Source: Achromobacter xylosoxidans (GTDB taxonomy: Bacteria > Pseudomonadota > Gammaproteobacteria > Burkholderiales > Burkholderiaceae_B). Taken from it: a stretch of 64,000 nucleotides of DNA. Positions 32,761 through 41,867 of this stretch are shown in pieces. The number at the start of each line of letters is the position of its first letter. Position 1 is the first letter of the stretch. A program made the translations under genes and the position numbers. The notes beneath the pieces are model-generated. The model was not told the DNA's origin. It did not search any database and saw only the letters and a program-made list of their open reading frames with translations. The stretch lies in the NCBI RefSeq assembly GCF_002192695.1, contig NZ_MTLG01000104.1, forward strand, positions 1 through 64,000, read 5' to 3'.

Positions 32761-33767
32761 TCCGCCCGGATGTGGTTGGCCTGGATCACGTCCTTCCAGC
32801 GCGCGGTCTCGGCCAGCACGAAGTCGCCCAGCGCCTGGCGCGGGCCGGCGGCGGTTTCCACGCCCAGTTCGCGCATCTTGGCGGCGACCTCGGGCGCCTG
32901 CAGGGCGTCGTTGAGGGCGCCGTGCAGCGCGGCCAGCGTGGCGTCCGGCGTGCCGGCCGGCGCCATGATGCCGAACCAGGGCGTGATCAGGAAATCGGCC
33001 ACGCCGGCCTCGGCGAAGGTCGGCACGTCCGGAATCGCCGGCGCGCGCTTGGCGCTGGCCACGGCCAGGGCCCGCAGCTTGCCCGCGCGGATGTTCGCCA
33101 GCGAGGCCGGCAGATTGTCGAAGTACATGTCGACCTGGCCGCCCAGCAGGTCGGCCGCGACCTGCCCGGCGCCCTTGTAGGGGATGTGCGCCACGTCGAT
33201 GCCGGTGCGCAGCTTCAGCAGTTCGGTGGCCAGGTGGGCCGAGCCGCCCACGCCCGACGAGGCCGAGTTCAGCTTGCCCGGATGGGCGCGGGCGTAGGCC
33301 AGCAGCTCGGCCACGGTCTGCGCCGGCACCTTGGGATTGACGACCAGCACGCTGGGCACCGTGCCGACCATGGCGACGGGCGCGAAGTCCTTGACGATGT
33401 CGTAGGGGGCGGGCTGGTAGAGCGAGGGCGCGACCGTGCAGCCGAAGGCGCACATCAGCAGCGTATAGCCGTCGGGCGCGGCGCGCGCCACGGCCTGCGC
33501 GCCGATGTTGCCGCCGGCGCCAGCGCGGTTTTCCACGATCAGGGGCTGGCCCAGGCGCTTGGCCAGGCTGTCGCTGAGGATGCGGGCCAGGATGTCGGGC
33601 GTGCCGCCAGCGGGGAAGGGCACCACCAAGGTCACGGGACGTTCGGGGAAGGCGGCAGCGGACGGTTGGGCGGCGCCCAGCAGCAGCGCCGAGCCGGTCA
33701 GCACGGCCGCCATCCAGCGGCGGGGGGAAGCGCGCCAGCGCGCGGCGGTCGGGCCCAAGGGGTTCAT
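32757..33767 (-). CDS. Bug-family TTT periplasmic binding protein
   Basis: This is a 336-residue exported protein (signal ending AQPSAAA) of the Bug/TctC family: FPERPVTLVVPFPAGGTPDILAR, NRAGAGGNIGA, AAPDGYTLLM, IPYKGAGQVAADLLGGQVDMYFD and PAIPDVPTFAEAGV. Bug proteins bind carboxylates or amides for tripartite transport or sensing. No TctAB membrane genes are here, as is usual for Bug genes in Bordetella and Achromobacter. It heads the operon with the hydrolase and is divergent from the LysR gene. Confidence 0.92.
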   Translation of the reverse strand: MNPLGPTAARWRASPRRWMAAVLTGSALLLGAAQPSAAAFPERPVTLVVPFPAGGTPDILARILSDSLAKRLGQPLIVENRAGAGGNIGAQAVARAAPDGYTLLMCAFGCTVAPSLYQPAPYDIVKDFAPVAMVGTVPSVLVVNPKVPAQTVAELLAYARAHPGKLNSASSGVGGSAHLATELLKLRTGIDVAHIPYKGAGQVAADLLGGQVDMYFDNLPASLANIRAGKLRALAVASAKRAPAIPDVPTFAEAGVADFLITPWFGIMAPAGTPDATLAALHGALNDALQAPEVAAKMRELGVETAAGPRQALGDFVLAETARWKDVIQANHIRAE

Positions 33768-33880
33768 TGCAGCAGTCTCCGGAAAGTCGGGTCGGGTGCG
33801 GATGGCCCCGATCTGCCGCGGACTGTAGCCAAGCCCGGGCGCCTTGCCCAATGCCGGTTGCGCAAGCCAATCATGTCGAA

Positions 33881-33900
33881 ATTGGTATGGAATTTCCAAT
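33881..33900. promoter_or_regulatory. LysR-type operator between the TTT operon and the LysR gene
   Basis: ATTGGTATGGAATTTCCAAT is an inverted repeat (ATTGG and CCAAT ends) with a T-N11-A core. It lies about 30 bp before the LysR start and about 115 bp before the TTT gene, typical for control of a divergent pair. Confidence 0.55.
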
Positions 33901-33929
33901 ACATGCATTTCAGGCATAGTATCGGCGGC

Positions 33930-34886
33930 ATGAGCGACACCCACTCCTTGCCCTATCTGCGCCGGCTGGACATGAACCTGCTGCTGACGTTCGACGCCCT
34001 GATGCGCACCCGCAGCGCCACGGCCAGTTCGGCCCTGCTGCACAAGACGCAGCCGGCCATCAGCCGCGAGCTGGCGCGCTTGCGCCTGCGGCTGGAAGAT
34101 CCCTTGCTGGTGGTGGTGAAGGGCCGCTTCATCCCGACGGAACGTGCGTTGGAACTGCATTCGGCGGTGCACGACGCGCTGGCGCAGATCGAGTCCGCGC
34201 TGCGTCCGCCCGAGGCCTTCGATCCTGCCAAGGCTGGCGGCGTGGTCAATATCGGCACCGGTGCGCATAGCGAGATCCTGCTGGCCGCGCCCCTGATAGA
34301 ACGCCTGCATCGCGCCGCGCCCGGCATCACGCTGCGCTTCCAGTCCGTGCACGGGGATTTCGTGCCCGACGACCTCGACGCCGAACGCCTGGACCTGGCC
34401 ATCGGACTGTTCGGCAAGGTGCCGGCGCGGTTTCACCGCGATACGCTGCTCAAGGACCGGCGCGTCTGCGTGGTGTCGGCCAAACATCCCTGGGCTGGGC
34501 GGGGCGCGCTGACGCTGGCGGACCTGCCGTCCATCAAGTGGTTCGCCTTTGCGCAGATGTACGGCCGGGAGACCAACTTCGACCGCGCGCTCAAGCCGGA
34601 CGCGGCCCGCATGGAGTTTTCGGCCTACCTGTCGGGTTTCGGCATCACGCCCTATGTGCTGCTGGACACCGATTACGCGACCACCATGTCAGCCAGCGTG
34701 GCGCGCGCGCACGCCCGGCATTTTCCGCTGGCGACGCTGGAGCTGCCCGCCAGCCTGCGCAAGATCGAATTGGTGATGGTGTGGCCGCGGCGCCTGCATA
34801 CCTCGCCGCTGCAGGCCTGGCTGCGCGGGCAGATCCGCGAGGTGCTGCGGGAACGCGCGGACGTTCCCGCAGCCGCTGCGGCTTAG
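33930..34886 (+). CDS. LysR-family regulator
   Basis: This is a 318-residue regulator with an N-terminal winged helix (LDMNLLLTFDALMRTRSATASSALLHKTQPAISRELARLRLRL, residues 11-53) and a periplasmic-binding-like effector domain. The ATG at 33930 lies just beyond the operator-like repeat. It is divergent from the TTT-hydrolase operon and probably controls it in response to the transported acid. Confidence 0.9.
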   Translation: MSDTHSLPYLRRLDMNLLLTFDALMRTRSATASSALLHKTQPAISRELARLRLRLEDPLLVVVKGRFIPTERALELHSAVHDALAQIESALRPPEAFDPAKAGGVVNIGTGAHSEILLAAPLIERLHRAAPGITLRFQSVHGDFVPDDLDAERLDLAIGLFGKVPARFHRDTLLKDRRVCVVSAKHPWAGRGALTLADLPSIKWFAFAQMYGRETNFDRALKPDAARMEFSAYLSGFGITPYVLLDTDYATTMSASVARAHARHFPLATLELPASLRKIELVMVWPRRLHTSPLQAWLRGQIREVLRERADVPAAAAA

Positions 34887-35743
34887 GAGCCGACCTTCTT
34901 GCCCGTGGCCACATCGATGGCCGAACCGTCTTCCAGGCTGACGCGGTAGATCTCGCGCACCACGTTGCCGGCGAAGCCGATCTCGACGATGGAGACGTCC
35001 TTGAAGGTGGTGTTGATGCCGTCCGGCAGCACGGCGTTGAACTTGTCGGACTCCTGCTTCATCGCGTCCTGCAGGCGCGCGTCGTAGGGCGCCATGCTGT
35101 AGACCAGCGTGGTGTGCGGGTTGTGCGCGCGCACTTCCTTGCCGTCCTGCATGATGTTCACGCCGCTCACGCCCATGGTCTTGACCAGATCCTTGCCGGC
35201 ATCGCCCATCTTGGCGTAGACCGGGCCGGTGACGCGCGGCAGCGGGCCGTCGCGCAGCGGCGCCAGGGCGGCGGTGGTAACGGTGTTGTAGCGCATCATG
35301 TCCTCGAAGCCCTGGCCGCTCTTGACCACGCCCAGGTCCAGCCACCACGGATGGCCCGCGCCCTTGGCGGCTTCGGTGGGATAGAAGGTCTTCAGCGTGA
35401 TCTGCAGCGGGGCCGGCGGCTTGGGCAGGGCCTTGAGCATGCGGGCGGGCGTTTGCGGGTCGGCGCTGTGGATGTGCACCACCGTCACGTGCGGCATGTT
35501 GGGCGTTTCGGCCTCGGTCTTCAGGCCCAGCGTGAGCAGGTCGGCCTTCAGCGTGCCGTTGATCTTGGCATCCAGGATGGCGTTGACGTCCTGGGGCAGG
35601 CGGTAGACCACGCCGTAGGTGGCCTTGTGCTCGCGGAACCCAGGCTGGTCCAGGGAGCTGTTGTCGATGGGGGCGGCGGCATGCGCGGCCGAGGCGGATA
35701 CGAACAGGCCGAGGGCGGCCAGCTGGAAGACACGTTTGATCAT
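34883..35743 (-). CDS. Exported 2H-phosphoesterase-like protein
   Basis: This is a 286-residue protein with a Sec signal (MIKRVFQLAALGLFVSASAAHA). I do not know a named family, but it has two HxT motifs 125 residues apart: H85-V-T87 (MPHVTVVHI) and H210-T-T212 (NPHTTLVYS). Paired HxT/S motifs flanked by hydrophobic residues are the catalytic signature of the 2H phosphoesterase superfamily (RNA ligase/cyclic phosphodiesterase type), which is normally cytosolic. GGAAT precedes the ATG. The gene overlaps the LysR 3' end by 4 bp on the other strand. Its periplasmic substrate is unknown. Confidence 0.65.
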   Translation of the reverse strand: MIKRVFQLAALGLFVSASAAHAAAPIDNSSLDQPGFREHKATYGVVYRLPQDVNAILDAKINGTLKADLLTLGLKTEAETPNMPHVTVVHIHSADPQTPARMLKALPKPPAPLQITLKTFYPTEAAKGAGHPWWLDLGVVKSGQGFEDMMRYNTVTTAALAPLRDGPLPRVTGPVYAKMGDAGKDLVKTMGVSGVNIMQDGKEVRAHNPHTTLVYSMAPYDARLQDAMKQESDKFNAVLPDGINTTFKDVSIVEIGFAGNVVREIYRVSLEDGSAIDVATGKKVGS

Positions 35744-35886
35744 GGAGATTCCTTTTGTTTGTGTAGGCCCGCGAGAGTCATCCGCAGTGTGGCCAGCGCG
35801 GATGTAATGCGTATTGCACCAAGCAAAAGAATTCCGATACCAGCCTGCGCATGCCCGATAGCTGGCGCGCGCCGGCTGATATCCGG

Positions 35887-36354
35887 CTACCCCAGAAAGA
35901 CGATGGCCACGATGGCGATGCCCAGCAGCAGGTTGATGCCGACCCAGCGGCGGATGCCGCCCATGGCTTGTCCGCCCTGGGGCCAGTCCGCCGCCGCGAC
36001 CGCTGCCCGCAGCTGCGGGTAGAGCACGAAACGGATATAGGCATAGATGGCCGTCATGACCAGGCCGCCCGAGGCCATGAGGGTCCAACTGCGCGGCATG
36101 AAGAAGGCCCCACCCGTCTGCGCGGCCTGGCTGGCTTCCTGGCCGATCATGAGCGCGCCGGAGAACAGGATCAGCACGATGGCCGCCAGCACGGCGTTCA
36201 GGAACGGCCCCAGCACCGATGCCATCAGCCGCAGCCGTACCGGCGGTTCCAGCTGCGCGGCCGCTGGCCGCAGGAAACAGTGCGCGAACAGCATGCCCCC
36301 GACCCAGAGGATCACGGCCATCAGGTGGATGAATTTGAGCGCGGCATAGAGCAT
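35887..36354 (-). CDS. CopD-like four-helix membrane protein
   Basis: This is a 155-residue inner-membrane protein with four helices and the CopD/DUF2269-like opening YAALKFIHLMAVILWVGGMLFAH, in which conserved His sit in helix 1 (KFIHLM, FAHCF). Such proteins are linked to copper or heme membrane functions, without a clear biochemical role. The ATG at 36354 is used; a start 36 bp upstream is possible. It is divergent from the heme sigma factor rhuI. Confidence 0.75.
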   Translation of the reverse strand: MLYAALKFIHLMAVILWVGGMLFAHCFLRPAAAQLEPPVRLRLMASVLGPFLNAVLAAIVLILFSGALMIGQEASQAAQTGGAFFMPRSWTLMASGGLVMTAIYAYIRFVLYPQLRAAVAAADWPQGGQAMGGIRRWVGINLLLGIAIVAIVFLG

Positions 36355-36444
36355 GGGGGCAGACCTGTAGGGGGAATCCGTCCCCATCATATCCCCGTCA
36401 AGCGCGGCGCGCGGACTTGACCGGAATCATGGTTTTGCATTTAG

Positions 36445-36474
36445 AATGAGATTGATTTCTATTTGTGATTGATA
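36445..36474 (+). promoter_or_regulatory. Fur-like box and promoter of rhuI
   Basis: AATGAGATTGATTTCTATTT followed by GTGATTGATA resembles a Fur box and nearly matches the element at 15680-15708. It ends 16 bp before the rhuI GTG. Iron repression of the Bordetella rhuI gene is known. Confidence 0.7.
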
Positions 36475-36490
36475 GTTCAGGGAGCCTTTC

Positions 36491-37000
36491 GTGCCGAACC
36501 CCGCGGTCGCCGCCAGCGACAACGTCCAACTGCTGTACCGCGCTCATCATGGATGGCTGCATGGCTGGCTGCGTGCCAAGCTGGGCAACAGTTTCGACGC
36601 GGCCGACCTGGCGCAGGACACTTTCGTGCGGGTGCTGCGCCACCGTCACGAACTGGACGCCCTGCGCGAGCCGCGCGCCTATCTCACCACCATCGCCAAG
36701 CGCCTGCTGCTGAACCACCACCGGCGGCGCTCGGTGGAGCAGGCCTACCTGGAAGCCCTGGCCTTGATGCCAGAGGCGTTGGCGCCCTCGGCCGAGCAGC
36801 GCCTGATCATCCTGGAAACGCTGCAGGAAATCGACGAGATGCTGGCGGGCCTGTCCCTGCCGGCGCGGCAGGCATTCCTGATGGCGCAACTGGAAGGCTT
36901 GAGCCACGGCGAGATTGCCGCCCGGCTCAACGTGTCGCTGCGTACCGTGCACCGTTACATCGCCAAGGGATTCGAACAATGCATCATGGCGTCGATCTGA
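36491..37000 (+). CDS. rhuI: ECF sigma factor for heme uptake
   Basis: This is a 169-residue FecI-type ECF sigma factor from a GTG start preceded by GGAG. Sigma-2 (YRAHHGWLHGWLRAKLGNSFDAADLAQDTFVRVLR, residues 16-50) and sigma-4 (LEGLSHGEIAARLNVSLRTVHRYIAKG) are both clear. In Bordetella, RhuI directs transcription of bhuRSTUV when heme is present and iron is scarce. The following rhuR gene overlaps it by 22 bp. Confidence 0.93.
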   Translation: MPNPAVAASDNVQLLYRAHHGWLHGWLRAKLGNSFDAADLAQDTFVRVLRHRHELDALREPRAYLTTIAKRLLLNHHRRRSVEQAYLEALALMPEALAPSAEQRLIILETLQEIDEMLAGLSLPARQAFLMAQLEGLSHGEIAARLNVSLRTVHRYIAKGFEQCIMASI

Positions 37001-37992
37001 GCCCGCAGGCCGGGGCGGCGTCCGAGCCGCCCGCCGTCGAACGCAGCGTGGCGCGCGAGGCTGCACGCTGGCTGCTGCGGCTGAGCTCGGGCCGCGCCAC
37101 CGATGCCGACCAGCGAGCCTGTGAACTATGGCGCGCCAGCAAGGCCGAGCATGAGCACGCCTGGCAGCGCGCGCAACGCGTGAACGAACGCTTCGGCCTG
37201 ATTCCGGCGGCGCTGGGCATGGCGACCTTGAACCGCCCCGAGCTCGCGAGCCGCCGCGCCGCGCTCAAGACGCTGGTCGCGCTGGTGGTGGCCGGACCCG
37301 TCGGCTGGGCCGCCTGGCGCGCCGATCCGCTGGATTGGACCGCCGACTATCGCAGCGCGCCGGGCGAGCGGCGCGAAGTGGCCTTGGCGGACGGCTCCAC
37401 GCTGCTCTTGAACACGGCCAGCGCCGTCGACGTGATGTTCAGCTCCACGGCCCGCTTGCTGCGCCTGCGCGCCGGCGAGATCGCGGTGCACGCCGTGGCC
37501 GATACGGCGCCCGCGCCGCGGCCCTTCGTAGTGCGCACGCGGCTGGGAGACATCGAGGCGCAGGCCTCGCGCTTCTGCGTGCGGCAGGAAGGCGGGCTGT
37601 GCCGCGTCAGCGTGCAGGAAGGGCGGGTCCGTATCGGCAGCGCCGCGCATCCGCGCAGCCTGGTCAGCCTGGCGGCTGGCGAACAGGGCAGCCTGACGGA
37701 TCAGGGCGTGTCGCCGCCGTCACCCGCGGATCCGCATGCCAGCGACTGGCAGCGCGGCGTGCTGTACGCCCAGCGCATGCGCCTGGACGCCTTCGCGGCG
37801 GAACTCGGCCGCTACCGTTCCGGCATGCTGCGCTGCGACCCCGAGGCCGCGCACCTGCGCATCTCGGGCGCGTTCCAGCTGCGCGACACCGATGCGGTGC
37901 TGGCGGCGCTGCCCGCGACCCTGCCGGTGCGGGTGCGCTACCGCACGCCGTACTGGGTGACGATCACCTTGCGCGCGGCCGCCGAGGCCTGA
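36979..37992 (+). CDS. rhuR: FecR-type transmembrane regulator of RhuI
   Basis: This is a 337-residue inner-membrane signal protein: a cytoplasmic N-terminal domain (AREAARWLLRLSSGRATDADQRACELW), one helix near residue 95 (LVALVVAGPVGWAAW), then the periplasmic FecR domain (GERREVALADGSTLLLNTASAVDV; VSVQEGRVRIG) and a C-terminal STN-like part. It would receive the heme signal from the BhuR N-terminal domain and control RhuI. It overlaps rhuI by 22 bp. Confidence 0.92.
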   Translation: MHHGVDLSPQAGAASEPPAVERSVAREAARWLLRLSSGRATDADQRACELWRASKAEHEHAWQRAQRVNERFGLIPAALGMATLNRPELASRRAALKTLVALVVAGPVGWAAWRADPLDWTADYRSAPGERREVALADGSTLLLNTASAVDVMFSSTARLLRLRAGEIAVHAVADTAPAPRPFVVRTRLGDIEAQASRFCVRQEGGLCRVSVQEGRVRIGSAAHPRSLVSLAAGEQGSLTDQGVSPPSPADPHASDWQRGVLYAQRMRLDAFAAELGRYRSGMLRCDPEAAHLRISGAFQLRDTDAVLAALPATLPVRVRYRTPYWVTITLRAAAEA

Positions 37993-38104
37993 ATCCGCGC
38001 CGTTACAAAAAACTGGAGGGCCAGCTGTCCGATTCGGATTTCACGAGGGTCATGGTCTGTAGAGGCAAACGAATGCCGACACCTGTTGGATCGAAAGGAC
38101 GACC
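37993..38104 (+). promoter_or_regulatory. Probable RhuI-dependent promoter region of bhuR
   Basis: This is a 112-bp gap between rhuR and bhuR. By analogy with Bordetella it should carry the ECF promoter for bhuRSTUV. A candidate -35 region lies around GTTACAAAAAACTGG (38002 on), but I cannot fix the -10. AAGGA precedes the bhuR start. Confidence 0.4.
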
Positions 38105-40723
38105 ATGGCTTATCTACCCGCCGGCCGCGCAAGCGGCTCCCGACCCGCCCGAGGCCTGCAATGCCGAATGACCCGCGTCGCCGCCGCCGTGCATGCCGCG
38201 CTGGCGCTGGCCGCCCTGTCCGCCGCCTTGCTGCCCGCAAGCGGCGCATGGGCCCAGTCCGCGCAGCAAATGCAGGCGCGCGGCTATCGCATTCCGGCGG
38301 GCGCGCTGGCCGAGGCGCTGCCGCGCTTTGCCGACAGCGCGGGCGTGACGGTGCTGTTCGATGCGGCGCTGGTGGGCCAGCGCCGCACGGCGGGGCTCGA
38401 TGGGGTCTATTCCGTGAATGAAGGCTTTGCGCGCTTGCTGGCGGGCAGCGGCCTGGGCGTGCAGGAGCGCAGCGCCCGCGTCTACGTGCTGCAGGCGGTC
38501 ACGCCCGCGGACGTGACGCAGCTGGCGCCCGTCCAGGTCGACGGCGAGGGGGCGCCGGTGATGCCCGCCTGGGAAACCAGCACCGACCGCAAGCGTTTGG
38601 ACGAGCTGCAGGTCAGGGACTGGACCGACTTCGGCAGACGCGCCGAGCCCGGCGTGAACTTCAACCGCACGACCAACAGCATCAACATCCGCGGCCTGGA
38701 CCAGGATCGCGTGCTGACGCGGGTGGACGGCATCCGCCTGCCGTGGCTGGACGACGGCGCGCGCGGCCTGAAGGGCGGGCTGGAGGCGGTGGATTTCAAT
38801 AGCCTGTCGCGCCTGGACATCGTGCGCGGCGCCGACGCCAGCAGCGGCGGTTCCGGTGCGATTTCCGGCATGGCCGACCTGCACACGCTGCAGCCGTCGG
38901 ACCTGCTGACCGACGGCAAGACCTTCGGCGCGCTGGCCAAGACCGACTACGACACGGCCGACAGCAGCTGGGGCGCCAACGCGGCCTTGGCCGGCCAGAT
39001 CCACAGCAATACGTTCTGGCTGGTGCAGGCCGGCGTGCGCAACGGCCATGCCCTGGACAACCGCGGCGACGTGGGCGGCTACGGCCCCAAGCGCAGCGAA
39101 CCCAGCCCCGAAGATTACGACCAGCGCAGCTTCCTCTTGAAGCTGCAGCAGCGCGTCGAAGGCGGCCATCGCTTCGGCCTGACAGGCGAATACTTCAAGC
39201 GCAATGCCGACATCGACAGCATGTTCGAGCAGGGCGCGGGCACCAGTTACCTGTACGGCGAGAACAGCACCCGCAAGGAAACCGAACGCCAGCGCGTGTC
39301 CTTGGACTACTCGTACAAGGCGCCAGGCGAGGGCAGCCTGATCGACACCGCCACCGCGGTCCTCTATTGGCAGCGCTTGCAGCTGGACAGCTCGCTGAGC
39401 GGCGTGCGCAGCGTCGATTCCCGCGCCTACCGCTGGCGGGGGGATCCCTACTACTACGGCTATCCCAGCGGTCCCTACGGCCGTAGCAACTCCATCCGAC
39501 AGACGATGTTCGGCTTCAACGGCGAAGTCACCAAGCGGCTGGCGGGCGCGACGGCTTCTCAGCTGTGGACGATAGGCGGCGAGTGGTACGGCAACAAGAC
39601 CGAGCAGTACTCCAGCGGCTACGACAATTGCCCCGCGATTCCTCCCGGCACGGCGGCGCCCCTGGGCCCGCGCCTGTGCGACATGCTGCACACCAACCAG
39701 GCCGATGTGCCGCAATCCAAGGGCAATCAATGGGCCCTGTGGGTGCAGGACGAATTCAGCTTCGCCGACGGCCGCTACACCGTCATGCCGGCGCTGCGCT
39801 ATGACCACTACGAACAGAAGCCGCAATCCACGGCCAGCTACGAAAGCAACCCGAACGCGGGCGCGCTGCCGCCGTCCAACAGCGGCAGCCGCTTCTCGCC
39901 CAAGCTGCTGGCCACCTGGAAGGCCGCGGACGAGCTGAGCCTGTATGCCCAGTACGCCTACGGCTTCAAGGCGCCCAGCCCGACCCAGCTCTACACCAAC
40001 TACGGCGGCCCCGGCACCTACCTGCGCGTGGGCAATCCCTATCTGAAGCCCGAAACCAGCAAGGGCTGGGAGCTGGGCGCCAAGATCGGTTCCGATTCAC
40101 TGGGCGGCGCGGTATCGTTGTTCGACAACCGCTACCAGAACTTCATCGATGGCGACGTGCCGTTGAACGCGTCCTCGCCCCAGTGGCAGCCGGGCTGGGC
40201 TGGACAGTATCCCTTGGGCGTGACCGGCAACGTCAATCGCGCCAAGGTGCGCATCTATGGCGCCGAAGCCAGCGCGCACTGGAAGTTCTCGCCAGGCTGG
40301 CGCACCTGGGGTTCGCTGGCGTGGGCCGTGGGCAAGGACGAAAGCACGGGGCAGTACCTGAACTCCGTGGCGCCGTTGAAGGCGGTGCTGGGCCTGGGCT
40401 ACAGCCGCGACGCGTGGGGGGTGGATGCCATGCTGACCACCGCCCTGAAGCGCGACAAGGTCGAGTATCCCGAGGCCACGGCCACGGCGCGCAATCCCGA
40501 TTTCCAGGCGCCCGGCTACGGCGTGGTGGACCTGATGGGCTATTGGCGTCCGGCCGCGGTGAAGGGGCTGCAGGTGCAGGCAGGCGTTTTCAACCTGTTC
40601 GACAAGAAGTATTGGGAGGCCATCAACGTGCCGACCGCCGGCGCCATCGCCATTCCGCGGCCGGTCGATTGGTACACGGAACCGGGGCGCAGCCTGCGCG
40701 TCTCACTGACATACCAGTATTGA
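38105..40723 (+). CDS. bhuR: TonB-dependent heme receptor with signalling domain
   Basis: This is an 872-residue outer-membrane receptor. After a long signal region (ending SGAWAQ) comes an STN signalling domain at about residues 58-130 (YRIPAGALAEALPRFADSAGVTVLF), then the plug (INIRGLDQDRVLTRVDGIRLPW, DIVRGADASSGGSGAISG) and the barrel. The heme-receptor pair FKAPSPTQLY and NPYLKPE corresponds to the FRAP/NPNL region. The STN domain matches the presence of rhuI-rhuR upstream. The ATG at 38105 has AAGGA; ATG 38168 is an alternative. A strong hairpin follows before bhuS. Confidence 0.94.
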   Translation: MAYLPAGRASGSRPARGLQCRMTRVAAAVHAALALAALSAALLPASGAWAQSAQQMQARGYRIPAGALAEALPRFADSAGVTVLFDAALVGQRRTAGLDGVYSVNEGFARLLAGSGLGVQERSARVYVLQAVTPADVTQLAPVQVDGEGAPVMPAWETSTDRKRLDELQVRDWTDFGRRAEPGVNFNRTTNSINIRGLDQDRVLTRVDGIRLPWLDDGARGLKGGLEAVDFNSLSRLDIVRGADASSGGSGAISGMADLHTLQPSDLLTDGKTFGALAKTDYDTADSSWGANAALAGQIHSNTFWLVQAGVRNGHALDNRGDVGGYGPKRSEPSPEDYDQRSFLLKLQQRVEGGHRFGLTGEYFKRNADIDSMFEQGAGTSYLYGENSTRKETERQRVSLDYSYKAPGEGSLIDTATAVLYWQRLQLDSSLSGVRSVDSRAYRWRGDPYYYGYPSGPYGRSNSIRQTMFGFNGEVTKRLAGATASQLWTIGGEWYGNKTEQYSSGYDNCPAIPPGTAAPLGPRLCDMLHTNQADVPQSKGNQWALWVQDEFSFADGRYTVMPALRYDHYEQKPQSTASYESNPNAGALPPSNSGSRFSPKLLATWKAADELSLYAQYAYGFKAPSPTQLYTNYGGPGTYLRVGNPYLKPETSKGWELGAKIGSDSLGGAVSLFDNRYQNFIDGDVPLNASSPQWQPGWAGQYPLGVTGNVNRAKVRIYGAEASAHWKFSPGWRTWGSLAWAVGKDESTGQYLNSVAPLKAVLGLGYSRDAWGVDAMLTTALKRDKVEYPEATATARNPDFQAPGYGVVDLMGYWRPAAVKGLQVQAGVFNLFDKKYWEAINVPTAGAIAIPRPVDWYTEPGRSLRVSLTYQY

Positions 40724-40728
40724 TCCAG

Positions 40729-40771
40729 ACCCGCCGCCGGTCCGGGCAATGCCGGGACGGCGGCGGTCTAC
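40729..40771 (+). repeat. Strong hairpin between bhuR and bhuS
   Basis: AGACCCGCCGCCGGTCCGG (40729-40747) pairs with CCGGGACGGCGGCGGTCT (40754-40771), with small bulges and a short loop. There is no T-run after it. It could act as a partial terminator or protect the 3' end of bhuR mRNA, giving less bhuSTUV than bhuR. Confidence 0.6.
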
Positions 40772-40802
40772 GCAAACCTTAGCAACGGCCGGAGGGCCCA
40801 CG

Positions 40803-41849
40803 ATGAGCAACACCGATTTCATGTCCCGCGCCCAGGAACTGCGCGCCCGCAACGAGGCCCTGGCCGCCTCGCAACCCAAGCTGCGCGCCCGCAACCTGGC
40901 GCAATCGCTGGGCGTATCCGAAGCCGAGTGGGTCGCGGCCGAATGCGGCGGCCTGAAGGCCACCGCCCTGCACGGCACGCCCCAGGAGATCTTCCGCGAA
41001 CTGGGCACGCTGGGTCCGGTCATGGCGCTGACGCGCAACGACTGGTGTGTGCACGAGCGTCACGGCGTGTATGAGGACATCCAGGCCGACGGTCCGGTAG
41101 GCCTGGTGCTGGGGCCGGACATCGACCTGCGCGTCTTCTTCACGGCCTGGAAGTCGGCCTGGGCGGTCGAGCAGGACGGCCGCCACAGTCTGCAGTTCTT
41201 CGACGGCGCGGGCGTGGCGGTGCACAAGGTCTATCGCACCGAGGCCACCGATGCCACCGCCTACGATGCCCTGGTCGCCAAGTTCGCGGGCGAGGCGCAA
41301 TGGCCCGAGACCCAGCCCTATGCGCCCGCCGCCGACGCCGACCGAGTCGAGGACGGCGCGCAATGGCGCGAGGCCTGGCTGGGCATGCAGGACACGCACG
41401 AGTTCTTCCCCTTGCTGCGCAAGTTCAAGGTGTCGCGCCTGGCCGCCCTGGCGGCCGCGGGCGAGGATCTGGCGCAGCAAGTGCCGGCCGACGCCGTAGA
41501 ACGCATGCTGGAATCCGCGGCGCAGTCCGGGCTGTCCATCATGTGCTTCGTGGGCAACCGCGGCATGATCCAGATCCATACCGGCCCGGTGCAGCAGTTG
41601 CGCCGCACCGGCCCTTGGTACAACGTGCTGGACCCCAAGTTCAACCTGCACCTGGACACCACCGCCATTGCCTCGGCCTGGGTGGTGAACAAGCCGACCT
41701 CGGACGGCTGGGTCACCTCGCTGGAGCTGTATGCCGCCACTGGCGACCTGATCGCGCAGTTCTTCGGCGAACGCAAGCCCGGCAAGCCGGAACTGGCGCA
41801 ATGGCGCGAACTGATGATCAGCCTGTGCAGCGTGCCGCTGGCCGCCTGA
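40803..41849 (+). CDS. bhuS: Cytoplasmic heme utilisation protein HmuS/BhuS
   Basis: This is a 348-residue protein of the HemS/ChuS/PhuS family with the usual tandem halves: ALTRNDWCVHERHGVYEDI in the first and IMCFVGNRGMIQIHTGPV with DPKFNLHLDTTAIASAWVV in the second. The family binds heme after import and delivers or degrades it. GGAGGG lies upstream of the ATG. It is the second gene of bhuRSTUV. Confidence 0.95.
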   Translation: MSNTDFMSRAQELRARNEALAASQPKLRARNLAQSLGVSEAEWVAAECGGLKATALHGTPQEIFRELGTLGPVMALTRNDWCVHERHGVYEDIQADGPVGLVLGPDIDLRVFFTAWKSAWAVEQDGRHSLQFFDGAGVAVHKVYRTEATDATAYDALVAKFAGEAQWPETQPYAPAADADRVEDGAQWREAWLGMQDTHEFFPLLRKFKVSRLAALAAAGEDLAQQVPADAVERMLESAAQSGLSIMCFVGNRGMIQIHTGPVQQLRRTGPWYNVLDPKFNLHLDTTAIASAWVVNKPTSDGWVTSLELYAATGDLIAQFFGERKPGKPELAQWRELMISLCSVPLAA

Positions 41850-41867
41850 GCCCATAAGGACGTAGCG

